Source: Marinoscillum luteum
GTDB taxonomy: Bacteria; Bacteroidota; Bacteroidia; Cytophagales; Cyclobacteriaceae
DNA: 64,000 nt
Assembly (NCBI RefSeq): GCF_044005705.1
Contig: NZ_JBIPKE010000014.1
Coordinates: 1-64,000, forward strand
Reading direction: 5' to 3'
Shown here: positions 33,947 to 43,372 of the stretch, piece after piece
Layout of the letters: each line of letters opens with the position of its first letter
How positions within the stretch are numbered: position 1 is the stretch's first letter
Position numbers and translations under genes: made by a program
Notes under the pieces: model-generated
The model's database searches: none
The model's input: the letters and a program-made list of their open reading frames with translations, nothing else
Told to the model about the DNA's origin: nothing

Positions 33947-35267
33947 GGAGATCAGTATTTTAGGAGCTGGCCTGGTGGGTTCACTGCTGGCAGCGTTGCT
34001 TTCGCAAAAAGGCTTCGGGGTAGATGTATTTGAGATGCGCGGAGATCCCAGGTCTCAGAAAATAGGTGAGGGACGATCTATCAACCTGGCGCTCAGTCAT
34101 CGGGGAATCACCGCTCTGAAACGAGCAGGGGTTTTTGAAAAAATAGAACCTGCGCTCATTCCCATGATGGGTAGAATGATCCACGACCTCAAAGGAAATC
34201 TCAACTTTCAGTCCTATGGCCGGGCCAGTCAGCATATCAACTCTGTCTCCCGATCAGGGCTGAACAACATCCTGATTGATCACGCAGAATCTCATGGGGT
34301 CAACTTCCATTTTGATCACAAATGCAGCCAGGTAGATCTTGAGAGCGTGGCTATGGATTTTGATGACCCCTCAGTCCGCTCCGTTTCATCTGAAGTGCTC
34401 ATAGGGGCAGACGGTGCTTTTTCCATGTTGAGAAGAGCCCTGGAAAAAACAGATCGGTTCAATTTTCACCAGCACTACATCGAACACGGGTACAAAGAGC
34501 TCCACATCCCTGCCGTCAATGGCACGTTTGCCATGGAACCCAACAACCTCCACATTTGGCCCAGAGGTAGCTTCATGCTCATTGCACTCCCCAACCCGGA
34601 CTGCTCTTTCACCTGTACCTTATTCTTTCCATTCGAAGGGGACCTTTCATTTGATAGCCTAAAAGATGATGCCTCGGTTTTACAGTTTTTCGAGACCTAT
34701 TTTCAGGATGTGCTTCCCCTCATCCCGGATCTGGTAGCTCAATTTCAAACAAATCCTACAGCCTCTCTGGTGACTATAAAAACAAGTCCCTGGGTAAAAA
34801 ACAGGAGCCTCCTGATCGGAGATGCCAGCCACGCCATTGTGCCCTTTTACGGGCAGGGGATGAATGCTGGATTTGAAGATTGCCGTCTGTTTATGGAATG
34901 GGGAGAAAAGCTCAAGTTTGACTGGGATAAGTTGTTGCCTTATTTCTCCAATCACCGGAAAGCAGACGCAGATGCCATCGCCGACCTGGCGATGAAAAAT
35001 TTTGTGGAAATGCGGGACAAGGTGGCCGATGAGCGATTTGTCGCCATCAAAAAATTAGAATCCAGACTACAAGAGGCTTACCCCGATAGCTGGATTCCAT
35101 TATATTCAATGGTCACATTCAGTGACATCCCTTATTCAAAAGCCAAAAAACTGGGTGAATTGCAAGAGCAAATCATGAGGGCACTACCTGACGATTTTGA
35201 CCCTATGAGTCATCCGCTGGTGCCTATCATTGAATCATTTAATGCTCTAAAGAAAGACGTTCTGTAA
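33936..35267 (+). CDS. kmo: Kynurenine 3-monooxygenase
   Basis: A 443-residue FAD-dependent hydroxylase that turns kynurenine into 3-hydroxykynurenine with NADPH and oxygen. It shows the dinucleotide-binding SILGAGLVGSLLAALL, the GEGRSINLALSHRG substrate region and the second FAD motif LIGDASHAIVPFYGQGMNAG. I use the ATG at 33936 (MEHKEISIL), since an upstream in-frame ATG at 33888 would add 16 residues lying inside kynU and unlike the family. The overlap with kynU is 11 bases. The gene's 3' end overlaps the convergent gene at 35239 by 29 bases. Confidence 0.95.
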   Translation: MEHKEISILGAGLVGSLLAALLSQKGFGVDVFEMRGDPRSQKIGEGRSINLALSHRGITALKRAGVFEKIEPALIPMMGRMIHDLKGNLNFQSYGRASQHINSVSRSGLNNILIDHAESHGVNFHFDHKCSQVDLESVAMDFDDPSVRSVSSEVLIGADGAFSMLRRALEKTDRFNFHQHYIEHGYKELHIPAVNGTFAMEPNNLHIWPRGSFMLIALPNPDCSFTCTLFFPFEGDLSFDSLKDDASVLQFFETYFQDVLPLIPDLVAQFQTNPTASLVTIKTSPWVKNRSLLIGDASHAIVPFYGQGMNAGFEDCRLFMEWGEKLKFDWDKLLPYFSNHRKADADAIADLAMKNFVEMRDKVADERFVAIKKLESRLQEAYPDSWIPLYSMVTFSDIPYSKAKKLGELQEQIMRALPDDFDPMSHPLVPIIESFNALKKDVL

Positions 35268-35706
35268 GCATCTCTATTGTCTCCTGCTCTACATCTGAAA
35301 TACCATCTGCGGCATTGGCAAACAGGTACATCGACTCCAGAACAAACTCTTTATCCGTGCGGCTGTCACTGATATGGTTTTTAAGGGCATTCAGAAACTT
35401 CTTTTGCCACTTCTCTATATTGTCAAGCAGGTATCTGAACTCCGTACGAAACGACTGCTCCAATCTCTCCAGGTCCGGATCACCCAGGCCATCACCATAC
35501 TCCATGGCCAGACCCTTGGCCAGGCGGAGGACACCATCCCACTCACCTTTGTCCAGCACTCCATCGCACATGCACACGATCAGGGAAGGGTAAAGATTTA
35601 GGATATACGTAAACTGATCGAGCGTCAGGTCAATATTTCGTACCTTTTTATACTCGTCTAGAAGTTGCTCAACTTGTGTTTTCATTAATTTCTCAGGGAA
35701 TAACAT
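35239..35706 (-). CDS. TerB-like helical protein, function unknown
   Basis: A 155-residue all-helical acidic protein. Two copies of a DGxxDxxE-like motif, VCMCDGVLDKGEWDG (about 44-58) and ANAADGISDVEQETIE (about 131-146), resemble the metal-binding TerB fold (tellurite resistance B). No other ter gene is present, so tellurite resistance should not be assumed. The ATG at 35706 is used. A second ATG at 35685 (MKTQVEQLL) is an equally plausible start. Its 3' end overlaps kmo by 29 bases in convergent orientation. Confidence 0.65.
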   Translation of the reverse strand: MLFPEKLMKTQVEQLLDEYKKVRNIDLTLDQFTYILNLYPSLIVCMCDGVLDKGEWDGVLRLAKGLAMEYGDGLGDPDLERLEQSFRTEFRYLLDNIEKWQKKFLNALKNHISDSRTDKEFVLESMYLFANAADGISDVEQETIEMLTERLSLEH

Positions 35707-35859
35707 GGGCGATTAGGGCTAAGTTAAAATAAAGGATTTAATTGTAAATACGATTAGGTGGGAAGTTGTAACCATTTTTATGGTTATTCCACTTTTTTTT
35801 ATCACTTTTTTTAGTTATTAGAGAAATGAACAGATCTTACCCTGGAGGGTTGTAACGCT

Positions 35860-37323
35860 ATGTCATACAAAGTGGGAATTATTGGCTCCGGGGTGGCGGG
35901 ACTGGCCAGTGCTATAAGGTTGGCCATAGCGGGTCACCATGTGGAGGTATTTGAGGCCAACGCGTATCCTGGTGGTAAGCTGTCCGAAATCAAACTGGGG
36001 GCCTATCGTTTTGATGCTGGCCCTTCGCTCCTCACGCTTCCGTCACTCATCGACGAGCTGTTTGAACTTGCCGGGGAGAACCCCGCGCAATATTTCACCT
36101 ACCAAAAGCTGGAGATCAACTGTGAATACTTTTTCCCGGATGGGGTGAATATATCTGCGCATGCCGATCAGGAAAAACTCATTGAAGAAATTATTCAGAA
36201 TACCGCCGAGCGACCCGAAAATGTGCGAAAAGCATTGACCAAAAGCCAACTTCTGTATGAACACCTGAGCGAACTGTTCATGTTTAGTTCTTTACAGGAT
36301 CCCAAAACCTTCGTCTCCCGACATGCTTTTAAGGCCTACAGGAAGCTCCATCGGTTGGGGTTTTTCCAAACCATGAATGGCGCCAATGCATCCACCTTTG
36401 ACGATCCCCGGATCACTCAGATGTTTAACAGGTACGCCACCTACAACGGCTCATCCCCATATAAAACACCAGCCACCATGAACATTATTCCACACCTGGA
36501 AATGTCTCTTGGGGCTTACTTTCCAGCGGGCGGTATGCATAGCATCACGCTCGCGCTGTATAGCCTGGCAAAAAGGCTGGGAGTGATCTTTCACTTTAAC
36601 CAGCCCGTGGAGCGAATTTTGATCGAAAAGGGTCATGTAAAAGGGCTGATGACAGGAGGACTGAGCCTGGACTTTGACCGGCTCGTTTCCAATATGGACA
36701 TTGTGAACTCCTACCGCAAGCTGATGCCGGACCTCAAAGCACCAAAGTTTCTGCTAAACCAACCCAAATCGAGCTCAGCCCTAATATTTTACTGGGGTAT
36801 AGGCAAGAAATTTTCTCAACTTGATCTTCATAACATTTTATTCAGTAGAGACTACAAAGCCGAGTTCGAGCATATTTTCCAAAGAGGGGCCATCTTTAAT
36901 GACCCCACGGTCTACATAAATATCACCTCGAGGTATCAGCCATCGGATGCACCGGAGCACGGCGAAAACTGGTTCACAATGATTAACGTACCCAACAACC
37001 AGAGTCAGAATTGGGAAGAACTGATCACTGAGGCAAGAAAAAACATACTGGATAAGATCACAGCAACTCTGGGGGAAGACATTGCACCGCTCATCGAAGT
37101 GGAGGAAATACTGGATCCACGTACCATTGAATCAAAAACGAGCTCAGCACAGGGCGCCCTGTATGGAAATAGCTCTAATAATCTTTTTGCTGCCTTCCTC
37201 AGACATGCCAACAAAAGCAGACGAGTGAAGGGGCTCTACTTTTGCGGAGGCAGTGTGCACCCCGGTGGGGGAATTCCCATGAGTTTATCTTCAGCCAAAC
37301 TGGTGGCTAAATATTTTCGCTAG
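35860..37323 (+). CDS. crtD: Phytoene desaturase family protein, CrtD-like
   Basis: A 487-residue FAD-dependent carotenoid desaturase with the N-terminal dinucleotide motif GIIGSGVAGLASAIRLA, FDAGPSLLTLPSLIDELF and the C-terminal GGSVHPGGGIPMSLSSAKL. The block FNRYATYNGSSPYKTPATMN resembles the CrtD (1-hydroxycarotenoid 3,4-desaturase) group of Bacteroidota rather than CrtI, so a late step to myxol- or saproxanthin-type pigments is likely. No other crt gene is adjacent. dxs nearby feeds isoprenoid supply. GGAGGG lies 13 bases before the ATG, a rather strong ribosome site. The 3' end overlaps the convergent mltF-like gene by 17 bases. Confidence 0.85.
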   Translation: MSYKVGIIGSGVAGLASAIRLAIAGHHVEVFEANAYPGGKLSEIKLGAYRFDAGPSLLTLPSLIDELFELAGENPAQYFTYQKLEINCEYFFPDGVNISAHADQEKLIEEIIQNTAERPENVRKALTKSQLLYEHLSELFMFSSLQDPKTFVSRHAFKAYRKLHRLGFFQTMNGANASTFDDPRITQMFNRYATYNGSSPYKTPATMNIIPHLEMSLGAYFPAGGMHSITLALYSLAKRLGVIFHFNQPVERILIEKGHVKGLMTGGLSLDFDRLVSNMDIVNSYRKLMPDLKAPKFLLNQPKSSSALIFYWGIGKKFSQLDLHNILFSRDYKAEFEHIFQRGAIFNDPTVYINITSRYQPSDAPEHGENWFTMINVPNNQSQNWEELITEARKNILDKITATLGEDIAPLIEVEEILDPRTIESKTSSAQGALYGNSSNNLFAAFLRHANKSRRVKGLYFCGGSVHPGGGIPMSLSSAKLVAKYFR

Positions 37324-38827
37324 GTACTGGTGATTCCGCTTCGACCTCCAGACCTTCCGGGAAAAGTATCTTGTAGTTTTTGAAAATTGATAAGATGGTG
37401 GTGACGTAGGTGACGGGCTCTATGCCCCTGCAGTAGCCAAATTGCACCACAGGATCATTGAAATAATTACTGTTCGATTTTTTCAGCAGGTATTCCTTCA
37501 CATCCTCCCAAAGCTGGGGATTGCCATCATATTTTTCCGTTAGTCTGATGGCATCCATCACATGACCATGACCCACGTTGTAGGCCGCCAGGATAAATTT
37601 CACCCGCTCCAAAGGATCGATGATCACATCAGAAAAGTAGGATTGAAGCCATTTGATGTGCTGAGTGCCGGCATAGAGGTTTTGGACAGGATCCTCGAGC
37701 ATGGTCACATTATATTCTTCTGCGGTGGTCGGGAGGAGCTGTAGCAAGCCCACTGCACCAGCCCATGACTCGGCATTGGGGTCAAATCTTGATTCCTTAT
37801 AAATCTGAGCCGCCAAAAGCCTCCAGTCCCACTCCAGTTCTGCGGCTGAGCGTTTGATTAAAGAATCATATGGAGAAAGTTTGCCTCCGCCCAGGGAATA
37901 GTATTCACTTTGAGTCCGCTTCAGAGAAGCCTTCCTGCTCTTGAAGTATTTATTGTAAATGGTATAATACTCAGAAGTTCTCCTCATTTCGATAATCCAG
38001 GCATTCAAAGCTGAAAGTAATTGGTCGCCATTTTTTCGAACCCCCCAGGCAATTTGAGTAGGGAAGCTCACGGCAGTCCTGATGTCCAGATTGGGATAGT
38101 AGGTGGAATTAACCAACGCTATGTCCTCTTCTGCCACGGTAAAGTCAATTTCGCCTTCTGCTACCTTTCGGATGATGGCCTCAGTCTCCACTTCAGGTGA
38201 GTCTTCGATAATGATGATGTCGTCCCCAATCTCGTTAGACAGGTTTTGTAGGCGATCAAAATAGGATGAATGATGCCGAACCACCACTTCTTTCCCTATG
38301 AGCTCAACCGGATTTCTAATGAGTTGCTTTTCGATTTCATGGAGTTTCATTTTTCGCCAATTATCTGGCTTACGCTGGATCAGGACCATCTTCACCAGGT
38401 TGTGATAATGCGTAAAGGCAATGCGTTTTTTTCTGTCTTTAGTGACCGTAAGGTTATAGGCCAGGACATCTCCTTCTCCAGCATTCAGCTTTCGGAAGCC
38501 CTCCTCCAGGCTTGGGGTAACATTGATACGAAGCTCCAGTCCCTGAGATTTGGCAAAAGCCTTGAGGAGCTCATACTCATAGCCCATGGTATTGCCCCGG
38601 TAAATGAAAAGTCCTGTGGAGCTATTGTCCATGATGGCCGTGATGTAGCCACGCTCTTTGATCTTATCCAGATCTAAATCCACTATTTTTTCTGGAGGTT
38701 CGCTGTTGGGATCCTTTTCTTTCTTACTACTGCTGGATGTGGTACAAGCAGTCATCAGTAGCCAGAAAACCAGGCCAGTAACAAGAAAGCCAATCTTATG
38801 TATTTGATTTCTTTTCAATGTTCCCAT
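37307..38827 (-). CDS. mltF: Membrane-bound lytic murein transglycosylase F-like lipoprotein
   Basis: A 506-residue lipoprotein (lipobox MTAC) that fuses an N-terminal SBP_bac_3-type ligand-binding domain (about 48-300) to a C-terminal SLT transglycosylase domain (about 330-480). This is the MltF layout, which cuts peptidoglycan to 1,6-anhydromuropeptides. The catalytic Glu is in QIYKESRFDP and the SLT motif GAVGLLQLLP follows. The binding domain may sense a muropeptide or amino acid. It is a single gene, convergent with crtD. Confidence 0.88.
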   Translation of the reverse strand: MGTLKRNQIHKIGFLVTGLVFWLLMTACTTSSSSKKEKDPNSEPPEKIVDLDLDKIKERGYITAIMDNSSTGLFIYRGNTMGYEYELLKAFAKSQGLELRINVTPSLEEGFRKLNAGEGDVLAYNLTVTKDRKKRIAFTHYHNLVKMVLIQRKPDNWRKMKLHEIEKQLIRNPVELIGKEVVVRHHSSYFDRLQNLSNEIGDDIIIIEDSPEVETEAIIRKVAEGEIDFTVAEEDIALVNSTYYPNLDIRTAVSFPTQIAWGVRKNGDQLLSALNAWIIEMRRTSEYYTIYNKYFKSRKASLKRTQSEYYSLGGGKLSPYDSLIKRSAAELEWDWRLLAAQIYKESRFDPNAESWAGAVGLLQLLPTTAEEYNVTMLEDPVQNLYAGTQHIKWLQSYFSDVIIDPLERVKFILAAYNVGHGHVMDAIRLTEKYDGNPQLWEDVKEYLLKKSNSNYFNDPVVQFGYCRGIEPVTYVTTILSIFKNYKILFPEGLEVEAESPVPSENI

Positions 38828-38902
38828 TTAAATTGGAACAGAATATACAAGAAATCTGACGATTGCCCATCCCATTTCTCGACGGATGGGGGTTGTTTGC
38901 AG

Positions 38903-40819
38903 TTAGACTACCGCACTTAGTTCGAGTAACTTGTATGTGGCCTGCAGTATGGCTTCAGCGTCGTAGCCACACTCCTGATAGAGTTCGTCCTGCTCACCAT
39001 GCTCCACAATGCGATCAGGAATTCCCAGTCGGATCACCTTTGCGTTGTAGTTATGATCAGCCATAAATTCCAATATGGCCGTGCCAAATCCTCCGGGCAA
39101 ACAGCCATCTTCCACGGTAATGACCTTCTTATTTTTCTCAAAAACCTGATGCAGCAGGGCTTCATCCAATGGCTTCACATAGCGCATGTCATAATGAGAT
39201 ACCCGAATTCCCTGTTTCTCCAGCTCGTCACATGCTTTCACAGCATAATTGCCAATATGACCAATGGTGAGAATGGCCACCTCTTCTCCGGCACGCAATA
39301 ACCTGCCTTTACCTATTTCCAGCTGTTCCAGCGGGGTTCGCCATACAGGCATCACTCCCTGGCCTCTTGGATACCTGATGGTGAAAGGACCGTCTTTAAA
39401 CTCACTGGCCGTGTACATCAGATTTCGGAGCTCCTGCTCATTCATAGGGGCAGCAACCACCATGTTTGGGATACAGCGCATATAAGCGAGATCATAAGCG
39501 CCATGATGGGTAGGCCCATCAGCACCGGCAATACCCGCCCGATCAAGACAAAAAACCACGGGGAGCTTCTGAATAGCTACATCATGGATCACCTGATCAT
39601 AGGCTCGCTGCATAAATGAACTGTATATATTACAAAAAGGAACCATCCCCTGAGTAGCCAGTCCTGCAGAAAAAGTAACTGCATGCTGCTCTGCAATGCC
39701 CACATCAAATGCACGATCAGGCATGGCTTCCATCATGATATTGAGGGAGGAGCCGGAGGGCATGGCGGGTGTAATACCCATCACCTTGTCGTTCTGTTCG
39801 GCCAGTTCTACCATGGTATGTCCAAATACGTCCTGGTACTTCGGTGGTTTGGGCTCTGTAACTACTGTTTTTCGTATTTCTCCTGTGATTTTATCAAATT
39901 TCCCCGGGGCGTGCCATTTGGTCTGGTCTTGTTCTGCCAGTTTGAAACCCTTTCCCTTCACTGTTACACAGTGTAAAATCTTGGGGCCGGGAATGTCCTT
40001 CAAATCCCGCAATACATGAACGAGGTGGTTGATGTCATGACCATCCACCGGGCCAAAATACCTTAAGTTCAAGGACTCAAAGAGGTTACTTTGCTTCAGC
40101 AGTAAGGACTTGATGCTGTTCTCAATGTTCCCGACAATCTCACGGGCATTGGGGCCAAACTTGCTGATTTTTCCAAGCACCTTCCACACATCATCCCTGA
40201 TCTTATTGTAGGTAGGTGAGGTAGTAATGTCTGTTAAATAATCCTTCAGTGCACCCACATTAGGGTCTATGGACATGCAATTATCATTGAGGATAATCAG
40301 GAGGTTTTTATTAGAATCTCCGGCGTGATTCATGGCCTCAAATGCCATCCCTCCGGTCATCGCTCCATCGCCAATGACTGCTATGTGGTGCTTTTCCTTC
40401 TCCCCTTTATAGTCTGACCCAAACGCCATACCCAAAGCGGCAGAAATGGAGGTGGAAGAGTGGCCCACCCCAAAGGTGTCATACTCACTTTCGGATCTTT
40501 TAGGGAAACCTGAAAGGCCATTGTAAAGTCTGTTGGTATGAAAATCTTTTCTTCGTCCGGTCAATATTTTGTGGCCATAAGCCTGATGACCCACATCCCA
40601 CACGAGCTGATCTACCGGGGTATTAAATACGTAGTGGAGTGCCACAGTGAGCTCTACCACTCCCAAACTAGCCCCAAAATGCCCACCATACACCGAGACA
40701 TGATCTACGATGTACTCACGAAGCTCTTCGGCCACCTGGGCCAGTTGAGTCTCGTCTAATTTCTTAAGGTCGTTGGGATTGTCGATTTCCGCTAAAAGCT
40801 TTCCGGGCCTAATCTCCAT
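38903..40819 (-). CDS. dxs: 1-deoxy-D-xylulose-5-phosphate synthase
   Basis: A 638-residue thiamin-diphosphate enzyme that condenses pyruvate and glyceraldehyde-3-phosphate, the first step of the MEP isoprenoid pathway. The thiamin site GDGAMTGGMAFEAMNHAG, the transketolase motif of the middle domain (DRAGIAGADGPTHHG) and the C-terminal domain are all present. Length is normal. It stands alone between the mltF-like and scpA genes. Its product supplies quinones and the carotenoids made with the CrtD-like enzyme. Confidence 0.96.
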   Translation of the reverse strand: MEIRPGKLLAEIDNPNDLKKLDETQLAQVAEELREYIVDHVSVYGGHFGASLGVVELTVALHYVFNTPVDQLVWDVGHQAYGHKILTGRRKDFHTNRLYNGLSGFPKRSESEYDTFGVGHSSTSISAALGMAFGSDYKGEKEKHHIAVIGDGAMTGGMAFEAMNHAGDSNKNLLIILNDNCMSIDPNVGALKDYLTDITTSPTYNKIRDDVWKVLGKISKFGPNAREIVGNIENSIKSLLLKQSNLFESLNLRYFGPVDGHDINHLVHVLRDLKDIPGPKILHCVTVKGKGFKLAEQDQTKWHAPGKFDKITGEIRKTVVTEPKPPKYQDVFGHTMVELAEQNDKVMGITPAMPSGSSLNIMMEAMPDRAFDVGIAEQHAVTFSAGLATQGMVPFCNIYSSFMQRAYDQVIHDVAIQKLPVVFCLDRAGIAGADGPTHHGAYDLAYMRCIPNMVVAAPMNEQELRNLMYTASEFKDGPFTIRYPRGQGVMPVWRTPLEQLEIGKGRLLRAGEEVAILTIGHIGNYAVKACDELEKQGIRVSHYDMRYVKPLDEALLHQVFEKNKKVITVEDGCLPGGFGTAILEFMADHNYNAKVIRLGIPDRIVEHGEQDELYQECGYDAEAILQATYKLLELSAVV

Positions 40820-40960
40820 ATAGTAATCTTTTGGGGTGATTCATGAACGACTTTCAATTCTAATTGTTTAGCGGCAAGACAATTATGAATCAAATATTCC
40901 ACAAATCTAAACTATTTTGAGATTTCCTATTAGTGCCAGAAGTAGTAGCTTTGGCCTACT

Positions 40961-41740
40961 GTGAGCGATTCCCAAAATTCCAATACTTACGAGATCAAAC
41001 TTCCTCTCTTTGAGGGGCCATTTGACCTGTTGCTCTTTTTCATTGAACGGGACGAGTTGGACATCTATGATATTCCCATCGCTAAGGTGACCAGTGATTT
41101 TCTGGATTACCTCCATCAGCTGGAAACGATGAATGTGGAGGTGGCCAGTGAATTCATACTAGTGGCTGCCACGCTGATGCGTATCAAAGCCAAGATGTTA
41201 CTTCCCAGACCGGTATTGGATGAAGAAGGAAATGAAATAGACCCCCGGGAGGAGTTGGTGAAGCACCTGCTGGAATACAAAAAATACAAATCGGTAATTC
41301 AGGAGCTCAACAGCCTGGAAAGCAACCGCTTGGATAGGGAACAAAGGGGAAATCTGCTCAAAGAAATCAAAAAGCTCTCTCAGTCCATTGATGTGGAAGC
41401 CGAGATGCAGGATCTGGATCTTTACAAGCTGATGAAGGTTTTCCAGAAGGTGCTGAAGCGGTATGAGTTTGATCAAAGCAGGCCTACACATCAGGTGGTG
41501 CAGTACCCTTACACCATTTCCACGCAGAAGGATTATCTGATCCAGCGGCTACACAGCAGCCCGAATCATCGCATCTCCTTCAGCTCCTTGGTGGAAGAAA
41601 AGCCCGAAAAAATTCTGGTGATCTACAACTTCCTTGCCATCCTTGAGCTCCTCCAGCTGGGCACCATCACTCTTCATATTGGCGAAGGCTTCAATAACTT
41701 CTGGGTAGAAAAACTGGAAGAAGAAAAAATCCCGGACTGA
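40961..41740 (+). CDS. scpA: Segregation and condensation protein A
   Basis: ScpA is the kleisin subunit of the SMC-ScpAB complex that organises and segregates the chromosome. The 259-residue protein shows FEGPFDLLLFFIERDELDIYDIPIAKVT at the N-terminus and a C-terminal winged helix, both typical. The start codon is GTG at 40961. No ATG fits the family alignment. scpB is not adjacent. The gene diverges from dxs and converges with ndk. Confidence 0.93.
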   Translation: MSDSQNSNTYEIKLPLFEGPFDLLLFFIERDELDIYDIPIAKVTSDFLDYLHQLETMNVEVASEFILVAATLMRIKAKMLLPRPVLDEEGNEIDPREELVKHLLEYKKYKSVIQELNSLESNRLDREQRGNLLKEIKKLSQSIDVEAEMQDLDLYKLMKVFQKVLKRYEFDQSRPTHQVVQYPYTISTQKDYLIQRLHSSPNHRISFSSLVEEKPEKILVIYNFLAILELLQLGTITLHIGEGFNNFWVEKLEEEKIPD

Positions 41741-41755
41741 TCAGCCCGGGATTTC
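41728..41755. terminator. Bidirectional terminator between scpA and ndk
   Basis: A stem (AAATCCCGG with CCGGGATTT, inner CTGATCAG) overlaps the scpA stop codon. The plus side continues ATTTCATTTT and the minus side gives a T run, so it can serve both convergent genes. Confidence 0.75.
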
Positions 41756-41785
41756 ATTTTCAATCAATACTTTCTTGCTAGTTAA

Positions 41786-42205
41786 TTAAAACTTCTCCAG
41801 GCCTGAGAAGAAAAACGAACCCTCAATCTCTGCGTTCTCGTCAGAGTCAGATCCGTGGATAGCATTGGCCTCAATAGAAGTAGCAAATATTTTTCTGATG
41901 GTTCCTTCCGCAGCATCTGCAGGATTAGTCGCACCAATCAATTTTCTGAAATCTTCCACTGCATTGTCCTTTTCTAGAATCATAGCCACGATAGGCCCAG
42001 AGGACATATAAGTGACCAGGTCATTGTAAAAAGGTCGCTCTTTGTGTACTGCATAAAATTGTCCTGCTCTGCCTGCAGATAGGTGAGTCAGTTTCATTGC
42101 TTTGATACCAAAGCCTGCTTCTTCAATCATTTTGGTGATCGCACCGGTATTTCCTGATCCGTATGCATCGGGTTTGATCATTGTGAAGGTCCTTGTTCCT
42201 GCCAT
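41786..42205 (-). CDS. ndk: Nucleoside diphosphate kinase
   Basis: A 139-residue kinase that balances NTP and dNTP pools by a phospho-histidine intermediate. The N-terminal TFTMIKPDAYGSGNTG and the active-site segment NAIHGSDSDENA with the catalytic His are present. Length matches the family. A TATTTTTG box lies about 37 bases upstream of its start. It is a single-gene unit, with a shared terminator with scpA. Confidence 0.97.
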   Translation of the reverse strand: MAGTRTFTMIKPDAYGSGNTGAITKMIEEAGFGIKAMKLTHLSAGRAGQFYAVHKERPFYNDLVTYMSSGPIVAMILEKDNAVEDFRKLIGATNPADAAEGTIRKIFATSIEANAIHGSDSDENAEIEGSFFFSGLEKF

Positions 42206-42241
42206 TTAATTGGTTTTTTTGAGTCTTTTACTAAACGGCTG

Positions 42242-42249
42242 CAAAAATA
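42242..42249 (-). promoter_or_regulatory. Probable -7 box of ndk
   Basis: On the minus strand TATTTTTG matches TAnnTTTG and lies 37 bases before the ndk start. No TTG is found at the usual distance, so only half of the promoter is supported. Confidence 0.4.
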
Positions 42250-42352
42250 ACATTTATCCTATTCACTATCACCTTACCAGCCATTTTGTATTTACTTGAT
42301 TTATTGTGAGTTTTGCGATTCACTTACAGCCAAGGTGAGGCAAGAATTGTTA

Positions 42353-43372
42353 ATGAAGGAATTAAGCGCTTTAAAAGCATTACTATCCACCCCCAAGAAA
42401 ATAATTATAACCACCCACGCTAATCCTGACGCTGATGCCTTGGGCTCTTCTCTGGGATTATACCATTTTCTTAAAAACCGTGGGCACGAGGCACTTGTGG
42501 TCACCCCTACGGATTATCCCGACTTCCTGCACTGGATGGAGGGCAATGATGAGGTGGTGGTGTATGGTGAGAAAAACCATCAGCAGGTTGCTGAACTGTT
42601 CGAGCAGGCAGATCTGATCTGCTGCCTGGATTTTTCCGGACTCAACAGGATCAAGAAGCTGGGCGAAATGGTAGGCTCCTCCAAAGCTAAGAAGTTGCTG
42701 GTGGACCATCACCTGAACCCTGAGCAGTTCGCAGATTATGAACTTTGGGACAACAAAGCCGCAGCTACTGCGGAGCTGATCTACGACCTTATTCTGCTTC
42801 TGGATGGTAAAGAAGAGATTAATTTGGCCATAGCCGAGGCCTTGTATGCGGGCATCATGACCGACACAGGTTCGTTCAAGCACGGCTCCACCTCCGCAAA
42901 AATCCACCGCACCGTGGCTGAGCTGATGGAGATTGGCGCTGATGTGAATAAAATAAGCCGACTCATTTATGATACCAATTCATTGAATCGACTGAGATTC
43001 ATTGGTTATGCGCTAATGGAAAAGTTGGTGGTGAATGTTGAATATCAGGTGGCCTACTTTGTGATCAGTGCCGAAGAGCACGAGCGATTTCACTTGAAAA
43101 GCGGAGACACCGAAGGCTTGGTCAATTATGCCCTTTCGATCAATGGCATTGTGGTGGCGGCCATCATCATGGAAAAAGGTGGTGAAGTCAAAATGTCATT
43201 CAGATCAGTAGGCGACTATGCTGTGAACGATATTGCCTCTGAGTACTTTAGCGGAGGTGGTCACAAAAATGCCGCTGGCGGCATTTCTGATTTAGGACTA
43301 GAGGAAACTGTAGAAAAATTTAAATCGCTGATTCCAAAATTTCAGCAAACCCATAACCAAAAAACAAAATGA
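42353..43372 (+). CDS. nrnA: Bifunctional oligoribonuclease and PAP phosphatase NrnA
   Basis: A 339-residue DHH-DHHA1 phosphoesterase that degrades nanoRNA and 3',5'-pADP in the cytoplasm. The metal motifs are clear: TTHANPDADALGSSLG, LDFSGLNR, DHHLNP and GIMTDTGSF. The DHHA1 tail has GGGHKNAAGG. I use the ATG at 42353 (MKELSALKALL). A longer frame would need a TTG at 42296 and adds a Cys-rich stretch foreign to the family. It overlaps the FKBP gene by four bases. Confidence 0.92.
   Translation: MKELSALKALLSTPKKIIITTHANPDADALGSSLGLYHFLKNRGHEALVVTPTDYPDFLHWMEGNDEVVVYGEKNHQQVAELFEQADLICCLDFSGLNRIKKLGEMVGSSKAKKLLVDHHLNPEQFADYELWDNKAAATAELIYDLILLLDGKEEINLAIAEALYAGIMTDTGSFKHGSTSAKIHRTVAELMEIGADVNKISRLIYDTNSLNRLRFIGYALMEKLVVNVEYQVAYFVISAEEHERFHLKSGDTEGLVNYALSINGIVVAAIIMEKGGEVKMSFRSVGDYAVNDIASEYFSGGGHKNAAGGISDLGLEETVEKFKSLIPKFQQTHNQKTK

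Noticed and set aside
35239..35706. Calling the TerB-like gene a tellurite resistance gene.
   Set aside because: Only the fold-type motifs are visible and no other ter gene is nearby, so the function cannot be assigned.
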